Assembly (NCBI GenBank): GCA_029959085.1
Contig: JARWIR010000001.1
Span: 69,874,899 to 69,938,898, forward strand
DNA: 64,000 nt
Source: Nemophila menziesii
Taxonomy: Eukaryota > Streptophyta > Magnoliopsida > Boraginales > Hydrophyllaceae
Reading direction: 5' to 3'
The position numbers were made by a program, and so were the translations under genes. The notes beneath the pieces are model-generated. The model ran no database searches. It was not told where the DNA came from and saw only the letters and a program-made list of their open reading frames with translations. Each line of letters begins with the position of its first letter. Positions within the stretch are counted from its first letter, which is position 1. Shown here piece by piece: positions 35,901-47,010 of the stretch.

Positions 35901-36180
35901 AAACAAACGATGGCATGATAGACGACTCTGTCCAAAGCATTTCGAGAGAGGACAAAAGGTTTTATTATACAACTCTCGATTTTTTAACTACCCAGGAAAA
36001 CTTAAATCCCGTTGGGGAGGACCTTACATTGTTATAAAAGTCACACCTCATGAAGCGATTGAAATTGAACATCCAACCGAGCAAAGGACATTCATGGTGA
36101 ATGGCCAGCGTTTGAAAAGATACCATGACAGTGAGGACTTTGGGCGAGAGGAAACAATCCATCTCGTAGAAAACGATTAG
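32932..36180 (+). pseudogene. Element E pol (protease end, RT, RNase H, IN), broken
   Basis: After the protease end, the linker (33070-33390) leads to RT (33394-34116, SDWVSPVQC, FMDDF), RNase H (CDASD, TDHSAI), IN zinc finger ([15 protein letters not shown]) and IN core ([28 protein letters not shown]), so the IN triad is visible. Stops are at 33068, 33376 and 34114 (TAG where B has TGG). A frameshift near 35698 and more after 35900 break the C-terminus, whose last block (FMVNGQRLKRYHD) ends at about 36180. The 542-codon stretch 34132-35760 is the longest open part. Confidence 0.88.
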
Positions 36181-36408
36181 CCTGAGGTACACGTCTAACT
36201 CAAAGACGTTAAACAAAAGTGCTCTTGGGAGACACCCCTTATTTAAATTTCTTTTTAGATTAGTTTATTGCTTTGTAGTGTATAATTTTAAGTTAGTGTA
36301 TATTTTTAATTGTGTTACAAGCTAATAGGAGAGAAAGGTAGTGTGTTGTTGTGCAGAAAATGAGTTTGGGGTCAAAAGGACTTACTTGGGAAAAATTCGG
36401 TTCACTGA

Positions 36409-36743
36409 CCGGTATGCCGGTCAGACCACCGGTATGCCGGTGGGAAGACGCGTGCCCACGGGTTGGTGACTCGGTTTCATTGCCGAGAGGTCCCAAAAAG
36501 AAAAGCCAGGCGCACCGGTATGCCGCTCAGGGCACCCGTATCCCGGCCAGAGGAAAAACATGTGGCCACGGGGTTCACGCCACAGGTTTTTTGACGGAGT
36601 CGCTCCTGGACGAAAAAAAAGCACCGGTATGCCGGCGAAGGAAAAACACGTGCCCACTGGTAGAGTCTCGGGTTCATTGATGAGAGGTCCAAGAAGAAAA
36701 TACGTCCAGTACCGGTATGCCGCCGAAACAGCCGGTATACTGG
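36409..36743 (+). repeat. Paired near-palindrome array of element E (CCGGTATGCCGG type)
   Basis: Pairs at 36409/36429, 36515/36535 and 36712/36732, each exactly 20 bp apart, plus a single unit at 36624. Between them are repeats around ACGTGCCCAC (36450, 36560, 36650) and GAGAGGTCC (36484, 36682), so the larger unit is about 100-200 bp. Position is again pol stop to accessory ORF. Confidence 0.88.
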
Positions 36744-37101
36744 CGATAGGTCGATTTTGAAGTGTTTGAATCCTATTTTACTTCTTACCTTATCAAACTT
36801 AACCCTAGCCTCTCCCACACAAAATTTTCAGACCCAAACACTATATATAGACCTTGAAGCTTGTCCAAACCTTCACAATTAACACAACAACATCAATAAT
36901 TCTCTCCTCCATCCTCCATAAACACAATTTCTTCATCAAATTCATCACACTACACCATTAAACACCTTCAAGAACATCAAGCTTTCAAGAATTCTTCCAA
37001 AATTCATCAAAAAACCTTTCTCTTTCATCAATTCCAAGCAACAACCTCAAGCTACACCAATTTATCTTAACTTTTAATTCATCCTTGGTATAACTTGAAT
37101 T

Positions 37102-37290
37102 GTGGGTAAATCAAAAGTTGAAAGATTACAAGAAGATAACAGAGAACTTTGGGTGGAAGTTACACAGATGCAATCACAGCTGGAAGATATAACCTTGGAA
37201 AGGGATATTGATAATTATTCCGATCCCTCTTCTTCTTCGGAGGAGGAGGACATGATGGATCTCTATGGCCAGCCAGGAAAGCCACTCTAA
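37102..37290 (+). pseudogene. Element E accessory ORF, C-terminal coil remnant
   Basis: Sixty-two codons open at a GTG, with no upstream ATG in frame. LQEDNRELWVEVTQMQSQLE reads as a heptad coiled coil, and an acidic tail (SSSSEEEDMMD) follows. It occupies the place of the C-terminal coil in B and C. The leader sequence runs straight into it, so the N-terminal and core parts appear deleted. It could also be a very short independent ORF. Confidence 0.5.
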
Positions 37291-37365
37291 TCCTTTTTCT
37301 TAATAGCTTGTATGCATTAGGTAGTTTAGTTATTTTTAATTTTATTTCTTTCTTGAGTCTTTTTC

Positions 37366-37405
37366 GAGTCGTGGGGACACGACTCACTTTGAGTTGGGGG
37401 TGGGG
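37366..37405 (+). promoter_or_regulatory. Internal hairpin plus PPT-like tract of element E
   Basis: GAGTCGTG-GGGA-CACGACTC (37366-37385, perfect 8-bp stem) is followed by TGAGTTGGGGGTGGGG (37390-37405). It has the same layout as the terminal PPT module at 51382-51417. Confidence 0.75.
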
Positions 37406-37468
37406 ATTCGTTGTCCTCATCTTCTTTTCGTTTTTGCATAAAATTTAAAATTTTTAGGTTGAATTAAG

Positions 37469-39039
37469 TGATGTCTCCCTAATTGTTCTTATTTTCGACC
37501 CTTGGGAGACATCATTTTTGATGTTTAGTTGAATATTTTGATAGACTTTTGAGTTAAAAATGCAATAATCCGGAATTCCTATTTTATTTCTATTATTTTT
37601 GATTTATTAAACTTTTGCACGTAATCTTGTGTATTTTAGTGAAAATTTTGTAGGTTTTGAATATTAGCTAGGAAAGGAATCCGAGAAGAGAGTCAAAGAT
37701 CGTGATATGGAGTCAAAGCTTGAAGATAAATCCCGAAAGAATTATATTTTGGAGCTGCAAATCTGGAAAACAGGCCAAAGATTGCTGATTTCGAGGCACT
37801 TACGAGTTGATTTAGCCGCTGACCTTTTGAAGAGAATGTTCCTTATCGAGTTACAGAAATTTAGCAAGTGATTTTAGGACAATAGGAGTTATAACGAATC
37901 GGCTAGAACTGTTTTAGTGGAGGTGGTGCAGCAGTTACGGGATTTTGGGCTTAGAAAATGGACTTGGGCTTTTAATTAGTGATTTAATCTTAAGTCCAAG
38001 GCCTAATCCGTTTTTATTATTATAAAAGGGCCTTTTTACTTCTATTTTTCATACAACTCATTATTCATAAGCAGAAGCATAAGAGAGAAGTCAACGAAGG
38101 AAGAAGAAGAAAGCTGTAGAGCTGGAGAGTGTCTATATCTCCATTCTCAGCCAAATCCAATTCCGGAAATTAGGTTTTCTTTAATTTTAATTCTGTAAAA
38201 CACTATGAGTTCGCTTTCTTTTAATTTAGTTTTAATTTCTATTAGCATGAGCTAATTTCTTTTGGTACTTGAGAAGGCATAACGGGTGAATCCCTATTCT
38301 GTTGAATTTCATATGTCTGAATTTGGGTTTTTAATAAATTAGATTAAATTGGGTCTTTTACATTTTTCTGTAATTTGAGATTATTTACTGTTTTCGGAGT
38401 AATTAACCAAGAACAGGTGTTAGTATCTAGGCTATTCCACATATGTGGCGTGTGGATCATCCTGACGGAGGGTTTAGGTACGGACTTAATTACTTAATCT
38501 AAAATTGAAACTATTTGATTCTGACGAGCTTAGTTAATTTTAGGGCCAATGTGGTAAAATTACTTAAACATTCGAAAGTGGATCATATTTACCCTGACGG
38601 GACTAGTGACACTCTAGAATAGCCTTGTAGTCCACCCTAACGGGGGTACAAGGAATTTAGAATCCCGACCAATGTTAATTGACCAATTTAACCCTTAAAC
38701 AACATATGTTATGAAATAGAACTAGGAGGATCCCTTGCGTTTCTCAAGTACTGCCTTCTCATATTTGCGTTTTACCTTCATTTCCTTGCGTCTTAGTATT
38801 TAATTGCATTTTTACTTTAATCTTTCATTACTTAGAATTAATACAAACAACCAACCAATCATTATATCTTTTATCTGCTTTTGTAAGTGCAACCATTCAT
38901 TATCTGATAAGCATTGTAGTTAACCAACCGTCACTGAGAACGAATCTGTTATCACTATTATTACTTGGGACAACCGTACACTTACGGTTGTGGTTCAATT
39001 ACTTTTTGCATTTATTTTAGAACACACAAAGGACCACCA
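37469..39039 (+). repeat. 5' LTR of element C
   Basis: 1571 bp, TGATGTCTCCC to GGACCACCA. The first 46 bp form an inverted repeat (37469-37479 with 37504-37514). TATA-like TTATAAAAGGG is near 38022. Four TGAC-loop hairpin units (ATCCTGACGG near 38460, TTCTGACGAG near 38519, CCCTGACGGG near 38592, CCCTAACGGG near 38635) lie in the leader. Confidence 0.95.
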
Positions 39040-39045
39040 AGTTTT

Positions 39046-39064
39046 TGGCGCCGCTGCCGGGGAC
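39046..39064 (+). promoter_or_regulatory. tRNA-Asp-type primer binding site of element C
   Basis: Exact TGGCGCCGCTGCCGGGGAC after the LTR. Confidence 0.92.
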
Positions 39065-39177
39065 GGTAGCGTGTGACCACGGTGTTTATCCTTTAGTGAT
39101 AGTTGCATTTATTTTTATTTTTATCAGTTTACGCTTTTTTGTTTGTTCTTCTCTTTCAGAATTTTTAGGTTTGGTGC

Positions 39178-40740
39178 ATGCGAAGGAAGCTTAGATTTGA
39201 ACCACAAGTTCAAATCCTTGATAATCCGAACTCGTTAATCAGACTTGCATATAAGAAAAGAAGAGAATAAGAAAAAGAGGAAAAAGAAATGGAAAATAAC
39301 CAAGATCCCTGGTTTGTTAATGGTCCAGAAGAAGTTCCATTCCATGCTACTGCTCTAGGGGTAGGTGCTCTAGACATAGATGTTCCGAGGTTTCGTCCAG
39401 ATTCGGGTATGTTAGCTCAATTCCAAAGTTTTGGAAATTTTCGTGGTAAAGCTGGAGAAGATCCCGTCCGAGCAGTACAGAAGTTCAAGCAGATATGTGA
39501 TTCTTACATCACACAAGGGGTTTCAAAGGAACAAATGTATTTTGCTGCGTTTCGATTTTTCGTTATTGATGGAGCAAGTGAATGGCACGATACACAAGAG
39601 CCTACGAAGATAACAAATTGGGATCAACTAGAAACTGCTTTCTTTGACAGGTACTACCCAAGTAACATGCGGTTAGATGATCAACTTGAATTAACTCATT
39701 TCCGTCAAGAATATGATGAAACCTTGGGTAAAAGCTGGACAAGATTTCAGATGAGCTTACGTAGAGTCCCCGATCATGACCTTTCAGAACAACAACAGCT
39801 AAATTTTTTTTACAAAGGTCTTGATGGGACTTCAAGAAAAGACTTAGATTTGCTATGTGGTGCTGGGTTTTTACAAGTTCTACCGGCTCATGCGAAACAC
39901 ATCCTAGAGAGAACGGTAAAAAATGAATTTGGATGGAATTCAGTAAGAACCCCAGTTAAAGGAGTGAGTAAAGTTAATATCAAAGAAAAGTTCGCTACCC
40001 TTGAGAACAAGATTCAAACTACCATAGAGAAACAACTAAAACATCTCACTTTAGCTGTAAAAGAAGGATTTTCGGGTAAGAAGGTAGCTGTGCAAGCTGC
40101 ACAAGAAGTTTATATGTGTTCGTATTGTGGTGTAAATGATCATGATGAGGAGAGTTGTCCGAATAATCAAGAGCCTGTGATTTTTGTCTCCAATAGAGGA
40201 AAATTTAATTCAAGTGGTAATGGATATCAGCCTAACAGAAACCATCCTGGGTTTCAATACTCAAATCTTAATGGGGCAGCCAATCCTACATATGCGTATC
40301 AGCCGCGTCCCCAAGGTAACAACTTCAACCCAAGACCACATAATAATTATCAAGGGGGACAGAATCAAGGAAAATATGTGCAAAGAAAAGCTCCTTAAGA
40401 CACTTACAATGAAACCATGAACCAAAAAGCCTTACCTGCCCACCCACAAGAAGGTGTGATTACCCTTCAGAAAACCGTTGAGAACCTAATTGCCCTCCAG
40501 ACGCAAGCTATTCAGAATCAACAAGTGTCTGACGCAAGTATCAAACTATTACAGAACCAAATGGATCAAATCACAAAATAGCTTAATCAACGTCCACAAG
40601 GGCAACTCCCTAGTGACACAGAAAATCTGAGACAACATGAAGATTGCAAAGCTGTTACTTTCAGAAGTGGTAAGAACCTCCATCCACCTCCTTTTCCTGT
40701 TATGAAAGAGAGAGAAGTTCTAAGAAAAGAAAAGGATGTG
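39178..40740 (+). pseudogene. Element C gag, broken
   Basis: It starts at ATG 39178 (MRRKLRFEPQ), aligned with the start chosen in B. The long open part 39289-40398 covers the Gag core ([23 protein letters not shown]) and a zinc knuckle CSYC...HDEESC, followed by the N/Q/P-rich tail. In-frame stops: TAA 39268-39270, TAA 40396-40398 and TAG 40579-40581. A frameshift lies near 40735. The product, if any, would be truncated Gag. Confidence 0.88.
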
Positions 40741-43700
40741 TGGGTGAGAAAGAGAAAGATTTTGAGGTTGAAGAAATAGAGAGGCCGAGTGAGATTCCAA
40801 AGAAGAAAGATGATGTTATGAGTAATCACCCTCCCCCACCGTTTCCATCTCGAGTTCAGAAAAAGGGTGATTTGGCCGATTTTCAGAAGTTCTTTAATAG
40901 AGTGAGAGGCCTTAGTATTAACATTCCGTTGTTGGAAGCTATCCGAGATATTCCGAAGTACACGAAATTTTTAAAGAGAGCCCTCACTAACAAAAGGCCA
41001 TACTGTGATAATGAGATGATTGGTCTTCCTGAAGAATGTAGTGCTATTTGTCAAAGTAAATTGCCTCCAAAGTTACTTGATCCTGGGAGTTTCACAATTC
41101 CGATATCGATTGTAGAAGAATGGAAAGGTAAAGCACTATGCGATTTGGGTGCAAGCATAAATCTTATGCCCAAATCGATCTTTGATAAGATGAAAATTGG
41201 AGAAGCAAGACCTACTTCGATGGTTTTGCAAATGGCGGATCGATCTCTTGCACATCCAGAAGGCCGAATTGAAGATGTCCTTGTTAAGGCAGGTACGTTA
41301 GTATTTCCTGTTGATTTCGTTATACTTGAATACGAAGCGGATAGGAATGTCCCCATTATTTTGGGAAGACCATTCCTAGCCACGGGGCGTACATTGATTA
41401 ATGTAGAAAACGGAGAATTGACGATGAGAATCCAAGATGAGGAAGTCAAATTTAATGTGTTCTGAGCTATGAAGTTTCCAGATTCTCAAGAAGATTGCTT
41501 TCGAATGGATGTAGTTGAGCAGGCATCGCAAGAGGTATTTGATTGTTTTAATTATGATGATATCTTGCAGGCCACTTTGACATTAGACTTACCCGAGATG
41601 ATGGAAGAGCTTGCCGAAATAGTAGCAACTCTTAATTCTGAGAATCCAAAGTATAGGCGTCTGGCCTATGAACCTGTGAGAGAACCGGGGGAGATTATTC
41701 CTAAAAAGAAGCCTTCAATTGAATCTCCTCCGGAATTGGAAGAAAAGCCATTACCGGCAAACTTGAGGTATGCGTATTTAGGTACTAATGAAACTCTACC
41801 TGTTATTGTTTCAGCAAATTAACAGGTCCTCAAGAAGATAAACTGTTGCGTGTGTTAAGAGCCAACAAATAGGCAATAGGTTGGACAATTGCTGACATCA
41901 AAGGCATTAGTCCCTCCTATTGTCAACACAAAATCATACTTGAAGACGATAACGCACGCTCAGTTGAAGGCCAAAGGAGATTAATGCCCGCTATGAAGGA
42001 AGTCGTGAAGAAGGAAGTTATCAAGCTTTTAGACGCGGGGATTATTTATCCCATCTCGAGTAGTGAATGGGTGAACCCAGTTTAGTGTGTACCGAAGAAA
42101 GGAGGAATCACAACAATTCTTAATGATCAAAATGAAGCAATTCCTTCAAGAACGGTAGTTGGTTGGAGGGTTTGTATGAATTATCGTAAACTAAACAAGG
42201 CCACCAGAAAGGATCATTTTCCACTTCCTTTCATTGATCAAATGTTAGATAAATTGGCGGGTCGAGAGTATTACTGTTTCTTAGATGGTTATTCTGGGTA
42301 TAATCAGATTTACGTGGCTCCAGAAGATCAACATAAAACAACATTTACATGTCCCTTTGGTACTTTTGCATATCGCAGAATGCCATTTGGGTTGTGTAAT
42401 GCACCTGCTCCTTTCAAAGATGTATGATGGCCATCTTCTGGGATATGATCGATAATTTTTTTGAAGTTTTTATGGACGATTTCTCCATGTTTGGTGATGA
42501 TTTTGATAGATGTTTAGATAACTTGGAGAAAGTGTTAATCAGATGCAAGGAAACAGATTTGGTCTTAAACTGGGAGAAGTGTCATTTCATGGTTCGCGAA
42601 GGTATAGTTCTGGGTCACAAAGTTTCGAGTGCTGGATTAGAGGTGGATAGAGCAAAGATAGAGGTAATTAAAACTCTTCCCCCTCCTGTCTCTGTTAAAG
42701 GGGTTAGAAGTTTTCAGGGCCAGCTGGCTTTTATAGGCGTTTCATTAAGGACTTTTCTAAGATTGCTAAACTGCTATGCAGCTTACTTGAAAAGGATTCC
42801 AAATTCCTTTTTGAGGAAGCTTGTTTAGCGGCATTTCAAGCAATCAAAGAAAAGCTTATTTCTGCTCCTATAGTATTACCTCCAGATTGGTGTTTACCTT
42901 TTGAAGTTATGTGTGATGCGAGTGATTTATGCATGGGAGCTGTATTGGGACAGAGAAAAAATAAGATATTTCATTCGATCTATTATGCTAGTAAAACTTT
43001 TAATGGTCCTCAAGTTAACTATACAGTTACAGAGAAATAATTGCTAGTAGTTGTGTATTCATTCGATAAGTTTCGCTCTTATCTTCTTGGAGCGACAACT
43101 ATTGTTTATACAGATCACTCAGCGATTAGATATCTTATGGAAAAGAAGGATGCTAAACCGAGGTTAATCAGATGGGTTTTATTGCTTCAAGAATTCGATT
43201 TAGAGATTAAGGATAGAAAGGGTTGTGAGAACCAGGTTGCAGATCATCTATCGCGTCTTGAAGGTTCAGAGATGAATGGTGGAATTGAAGTACTTAGAGA
43301 AGAGTTTCCTGACGAGAATTTGTTTGTTGTTCGTGATTATGAAGCTCCTTGGTATGCAGATATTGCAAATTTAGTTGTGAGTGGTTCTTTTCCTGAAGGA
43401 TCCACTTATCAAGAAAGAAAGAGGTTAGCTCATCGTGCTAGAAAATTCTTTTGGGAGGATCCGTTCCTCTACAAAGTGTGTGCTGACCAAATGATAAGAA
43501 GATGTGTAGCCAAGGAGGAAACGGAAGCCATCATAGCTGGATGTCATGATTCACTTTACGGAGGACACTTCAAAGGAGATAGGACTGCTGCTAAGGTCTT
43601 CCAATCCGGTTTTTACTGGCCTTCACTTGTAAAAGATTGTCATGATTATGTAAAGAAATGTGCGAGATGCCAGTTTACCAGAAACATATCCAAGAGGGAT

Positions 43701-44654
43701 GAGATGCCACGTAATAATGTGTTAGAAGTTTAAATATTCGATGTTTGGGGTATAGATTTTATGGGTCCGTTCGTTCCTTCAAATATTAACCTCTACATCT
43801 TATTAGCTGTTGATTACGTGTCTAAATGGGTAGAAGCTGTGGCTTTACCAACCAATGATTCACGAGTGGTGATTAAGTTTTTGAAGTCACATATTTTCAC
43901 TAGACATGGTACACCTAGAGTGATTATTAGCGATGGCGGATCTCATTTCGTTAATAAGTATTTGAAGGCTGTTCTAGAAAAGTATGGTGTAATACACCGT
44001 GTATCTACTGCATATCATCCACAATCCAATGGTCAAGCTGAAGTATCAAATCGTGAAGTAAAATCAATCCTAGAGAAGACTGTTGGTCCTACAAGAAAAG
44101 ATTGGTCAATGAAGTTAGATGATGCGTTGTGGGCCTATCGTACTGCGTTTAAGACTCCAGTTGGTGCATCTCCGTATCGTATGGTGTATGGTAAGGCTTG
44201 TCACTTACCTCTTGAGCTTGAAATGGGTGCCTATTGGGCAATTGCACAGTTGAACTTAGATCCTACCTTAGCCGGAGAGAATCGTATGATGAAGCTTAAC
44301 GAACTAGACGAATTCCGATTGAATGCCTATGTAAATGCCAAACTTTACAAAGAAAACACAAAGAAATGGCATGACAATCGGATTCGTGTAAAGAACTTTG
44401 AAGTGGGACAAAAAGTATTGAAGTATAATTCAAAGTTCAGCAATTATCCGGGTAAGCTAGGGTCTAAGTGGTCGGGTCCGTACATTGTGACCAAAGTTAC
44501 ACCTCATGGGGCGATAGAAATAGAACACCCGCTTAAGAACCGTACCTTCATGGTAAACGGTCATCGCCTAAATATATACCATGGAGGTGAAGATACCAAC
44601 CGCTTGGAAGATCCACATCCCGGAGAGGTCATGTATCTCTTCGAGACTCCGTAG
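40741..44654 (+). pseudogene. Element C pol, broken
   Basis: Protease ([11 protein letters not shown], about 41140), RT (42176-42700, FMDDF), RNase H (43041 on, TDHSAI), IN ([25 protein letters not shown]) and the GPYIV end are all present in order. Lesions: TGA 41463-41465 where B has a CGA codon, a 1-bp loss near 41818, TAG 41870, TAG 42083, frameshifts near 42415 and 42715, TAA 43038 and TAA 43731. The last 297 codons (43761-44654) are open and very close to B. Confidence 0.9.
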
Positions 44655-44888
44655 AAGCGTGAGGTAACCCGTCGAGCTTAACGACGTTAAACAAAAGCCA
44701 ATTCATTGTATATTAGTTTGAGTTTTAATTTCCGTAGTGTAAATTATTTCGATTTTCATATTTTTAGTGTTTATTAGTAAGAAATGAGGAAGGGTAGTTG
44801 TTTTTGATGATTTCAGGGGTAAAAAGGTCATGAGTTTGGGGTCGAAAGGGCGTAAATAGAGGAAAAAGTGGTGGTGTTCCAGGGGCAA

Positions 44889-45299
44889 AACCAGGAACCC
44901 GGTTTCGAGAGCAAAAAATTCCGAGTTTCTGACCCAGCGTTTTGGGTCCCGCCAAATTGCTGCGTCATCACTGCATCTTCATTCGCGCCATCGACGGAAA
45001 CCGGGAACCCGGTTTCGCACAAACGGGGAACCCGGTTTTGGTGCTGTATTTTTTTAAAGTTTCTGACCCAGCGTCTTCGAGCCCGCTTTCTGCTGCGTCT
45101 TGGTCCGCGTCCTCGTTCGCGCCGTCGACACGAACCGGGGCCCTGGTTTTGCACAAACCGTGTACCCGGTTTCGAAGGGTAACTTTCTGACCAAGCGTTT
45201 TAGGGTCCAGCCATTATTTGCGTTTTGAGGTATAAAAAAAATTTAATTAAGTCTTGTTTTCGCGCCGACACAGCGACGCGAAACCGGGAACCCCGGTTT
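44889..45299 (+). repeat. Paired near-palindrome array of element C
   Basis: AACCGGGAACCCGGTT-type dyads are centred at 44896.5 (partner decayed), 45006.5/45029.5, 45140.5/45163.5, and a single unit at 45281-45299. Pair spacing is 23 bp. TTTCTGACCCAGCG-like blocks recur at about 44935, 45060 and 45187, giving a tandem period of about 127 bp, the reverse complement of the unit in element B, as expected from opposite orientation. Confidence 0.88.
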
Positions 45300-45688
45300 G
45301 CACTGTGATGTGGCGGTTTTGAGTCTTTTAACCTAGTTTTTCTAGCCTCTTCTGCAAGTTTTTACCAAAAACGCACCCACACACTTCCCACCTCCGAAAA
45401 TCATCATTAAAACCTATATATATCATCAAATCCTACCCTCTTTCACCACAAAAACACAAGATCAACTCACCTCCTCTCCAAACTATCATCAAATCCTTAG
45501 TTTTTCACCAAGATTTTTCTTCACCCAACCCTTAAATTAAACCCAATTCTTTCTTCTCCCACACAAATTAACCATTACCCGTCTCGTATTACACCTTATT
45601 ATTAAATTCCTAAGCCTCAAAACATCAAAGTTCTAAACTTTTCTCTAGTTTCTCACTATTTGAAGTTTTGAGTTTGGGGTGGAAAGAG

Positions 45689-47010
45689 ATGACTAACAGA
45701 ACCGGTGATTTCTGAAGAACTTCTCCTAGAAAGAAGACCACCATTGGTGGTACTCAAGAACAAGATATTGAGATTCCTGATTCGCGTCCTAAACGCAAGA
45801 TTGAAGAGGTTAAGCTTGCTCCCAAGAGAAAAGAAATCACAGGTCAGAAGGGAAGATTAATTGATGAACCAGAAAGTGAGGAAGAACATGAAGGTGAGAT
45901 TGAGAAAGAAATTGAGGATGAGAAAGAACAAGAAGTTCCGGAAGCACCATTTCAACAGAAACCTCCACGAAGAAAGATGTGTGTCCATAAGCCAAAGAAG
46001 GTTTATACTTCTTGGAATGACCAGGTTCGTGAACGAATTGAATTTTTGAAGTTTGGTGAGGAGATGGATTTTCCTAAGGGTATTATGAGTAGTGCTCATA
46101 AATATTATGTTGTTGCTTGTGACAAGTTTGGTTGGAAAGAATTGAGAGAAAGGAAGCTTGACTTTATCCCTACCTTTGTGCGAGAATTTTATGAAGGTTT
46201 AGCCCTTTCCCATGAGGCAATTGAAATTCGCAAAAAAGGTAGTTCCTTTCTCTATTGAACTTATTCGGAAATCTTTGAAGTTACCCAACTTTACTGGGTT
46301 ATGTCTGTTCCAAGAATCCCTTAATGATCCATCCTTTGATTATGAATCCCTTTGGGGAACTGTGCTTATTAATGGGGCTAGCCCGATTCCAGAAGGAGAA
46401 AGGTATCCTGGACAGTTTTACAGCAGTAATTTGACACCTCGTGCGAAGGTTTGGTCTCGTTTCATAATCCCTACTTTCTTTGGAATTAAACACACTTCCG
46501 AGTTGAAGAAGGAACATATAATTTTTATCAAGTGTGTTATGGAGGAGAAACCGATGAACGTTGCTAAAATTATTTATGACACCATCATGGAATTCGCGAG
46601 AGCTCCAATGAAACAACAAAATCTCAAGTTTCCTTGTACTATCACTACTTTGTGCCTAGACGCAAAAATTCCGCGTAGGAACGCAGATATTGACGGTGTT
46701 TCAGTTGGAGTGAGCATGGCATTGAGTACAATTCAGAATATCCATGATGAAGCAACACGAGCTACGAAGACTCCTAGAGCTTCTCCATCAAAGAAAGAAA
46801 AGAGTGTTCCTGAGTTGGAATAAAAAATTAGGGTGTTTGAGGAGAATCAAGAGAAGATGATTGCTACCTTAGGAAACGTTACAAGAGAGCTGGACCGTAT
46901 TCGCAATTTGATCCTTGGCGTGAACACACTTCAAAACGCGGTTTATAATGTTCTCACGCAAGAAAAAAGGTCCAGAAGGCAACACCGGTAACCAGCCACG
47001 CGCTGGTTAA
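45689..47010 (+). pseudogene. Element C accessory ORF, broken
   Basis: ATG 45689, MTNRTGDF then TGA where B has CGA (CpG transition), then a long open frame to about 46235. There, an extra A in a run of A residues shifts the frame just after EIRKK. The core continues at 46212-46823 (AKVWSRFIIPTFFGIKHTS, CTITTLCLDAKIPR). A TAA at 46821 replaces a codon before the coiled-coil tail (VFEENQEKMIATLGNV). The end aligns with NQPRAG in B. GAGTTTGGGGTGG directly precedes the ATG. Confidence 0.85.
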
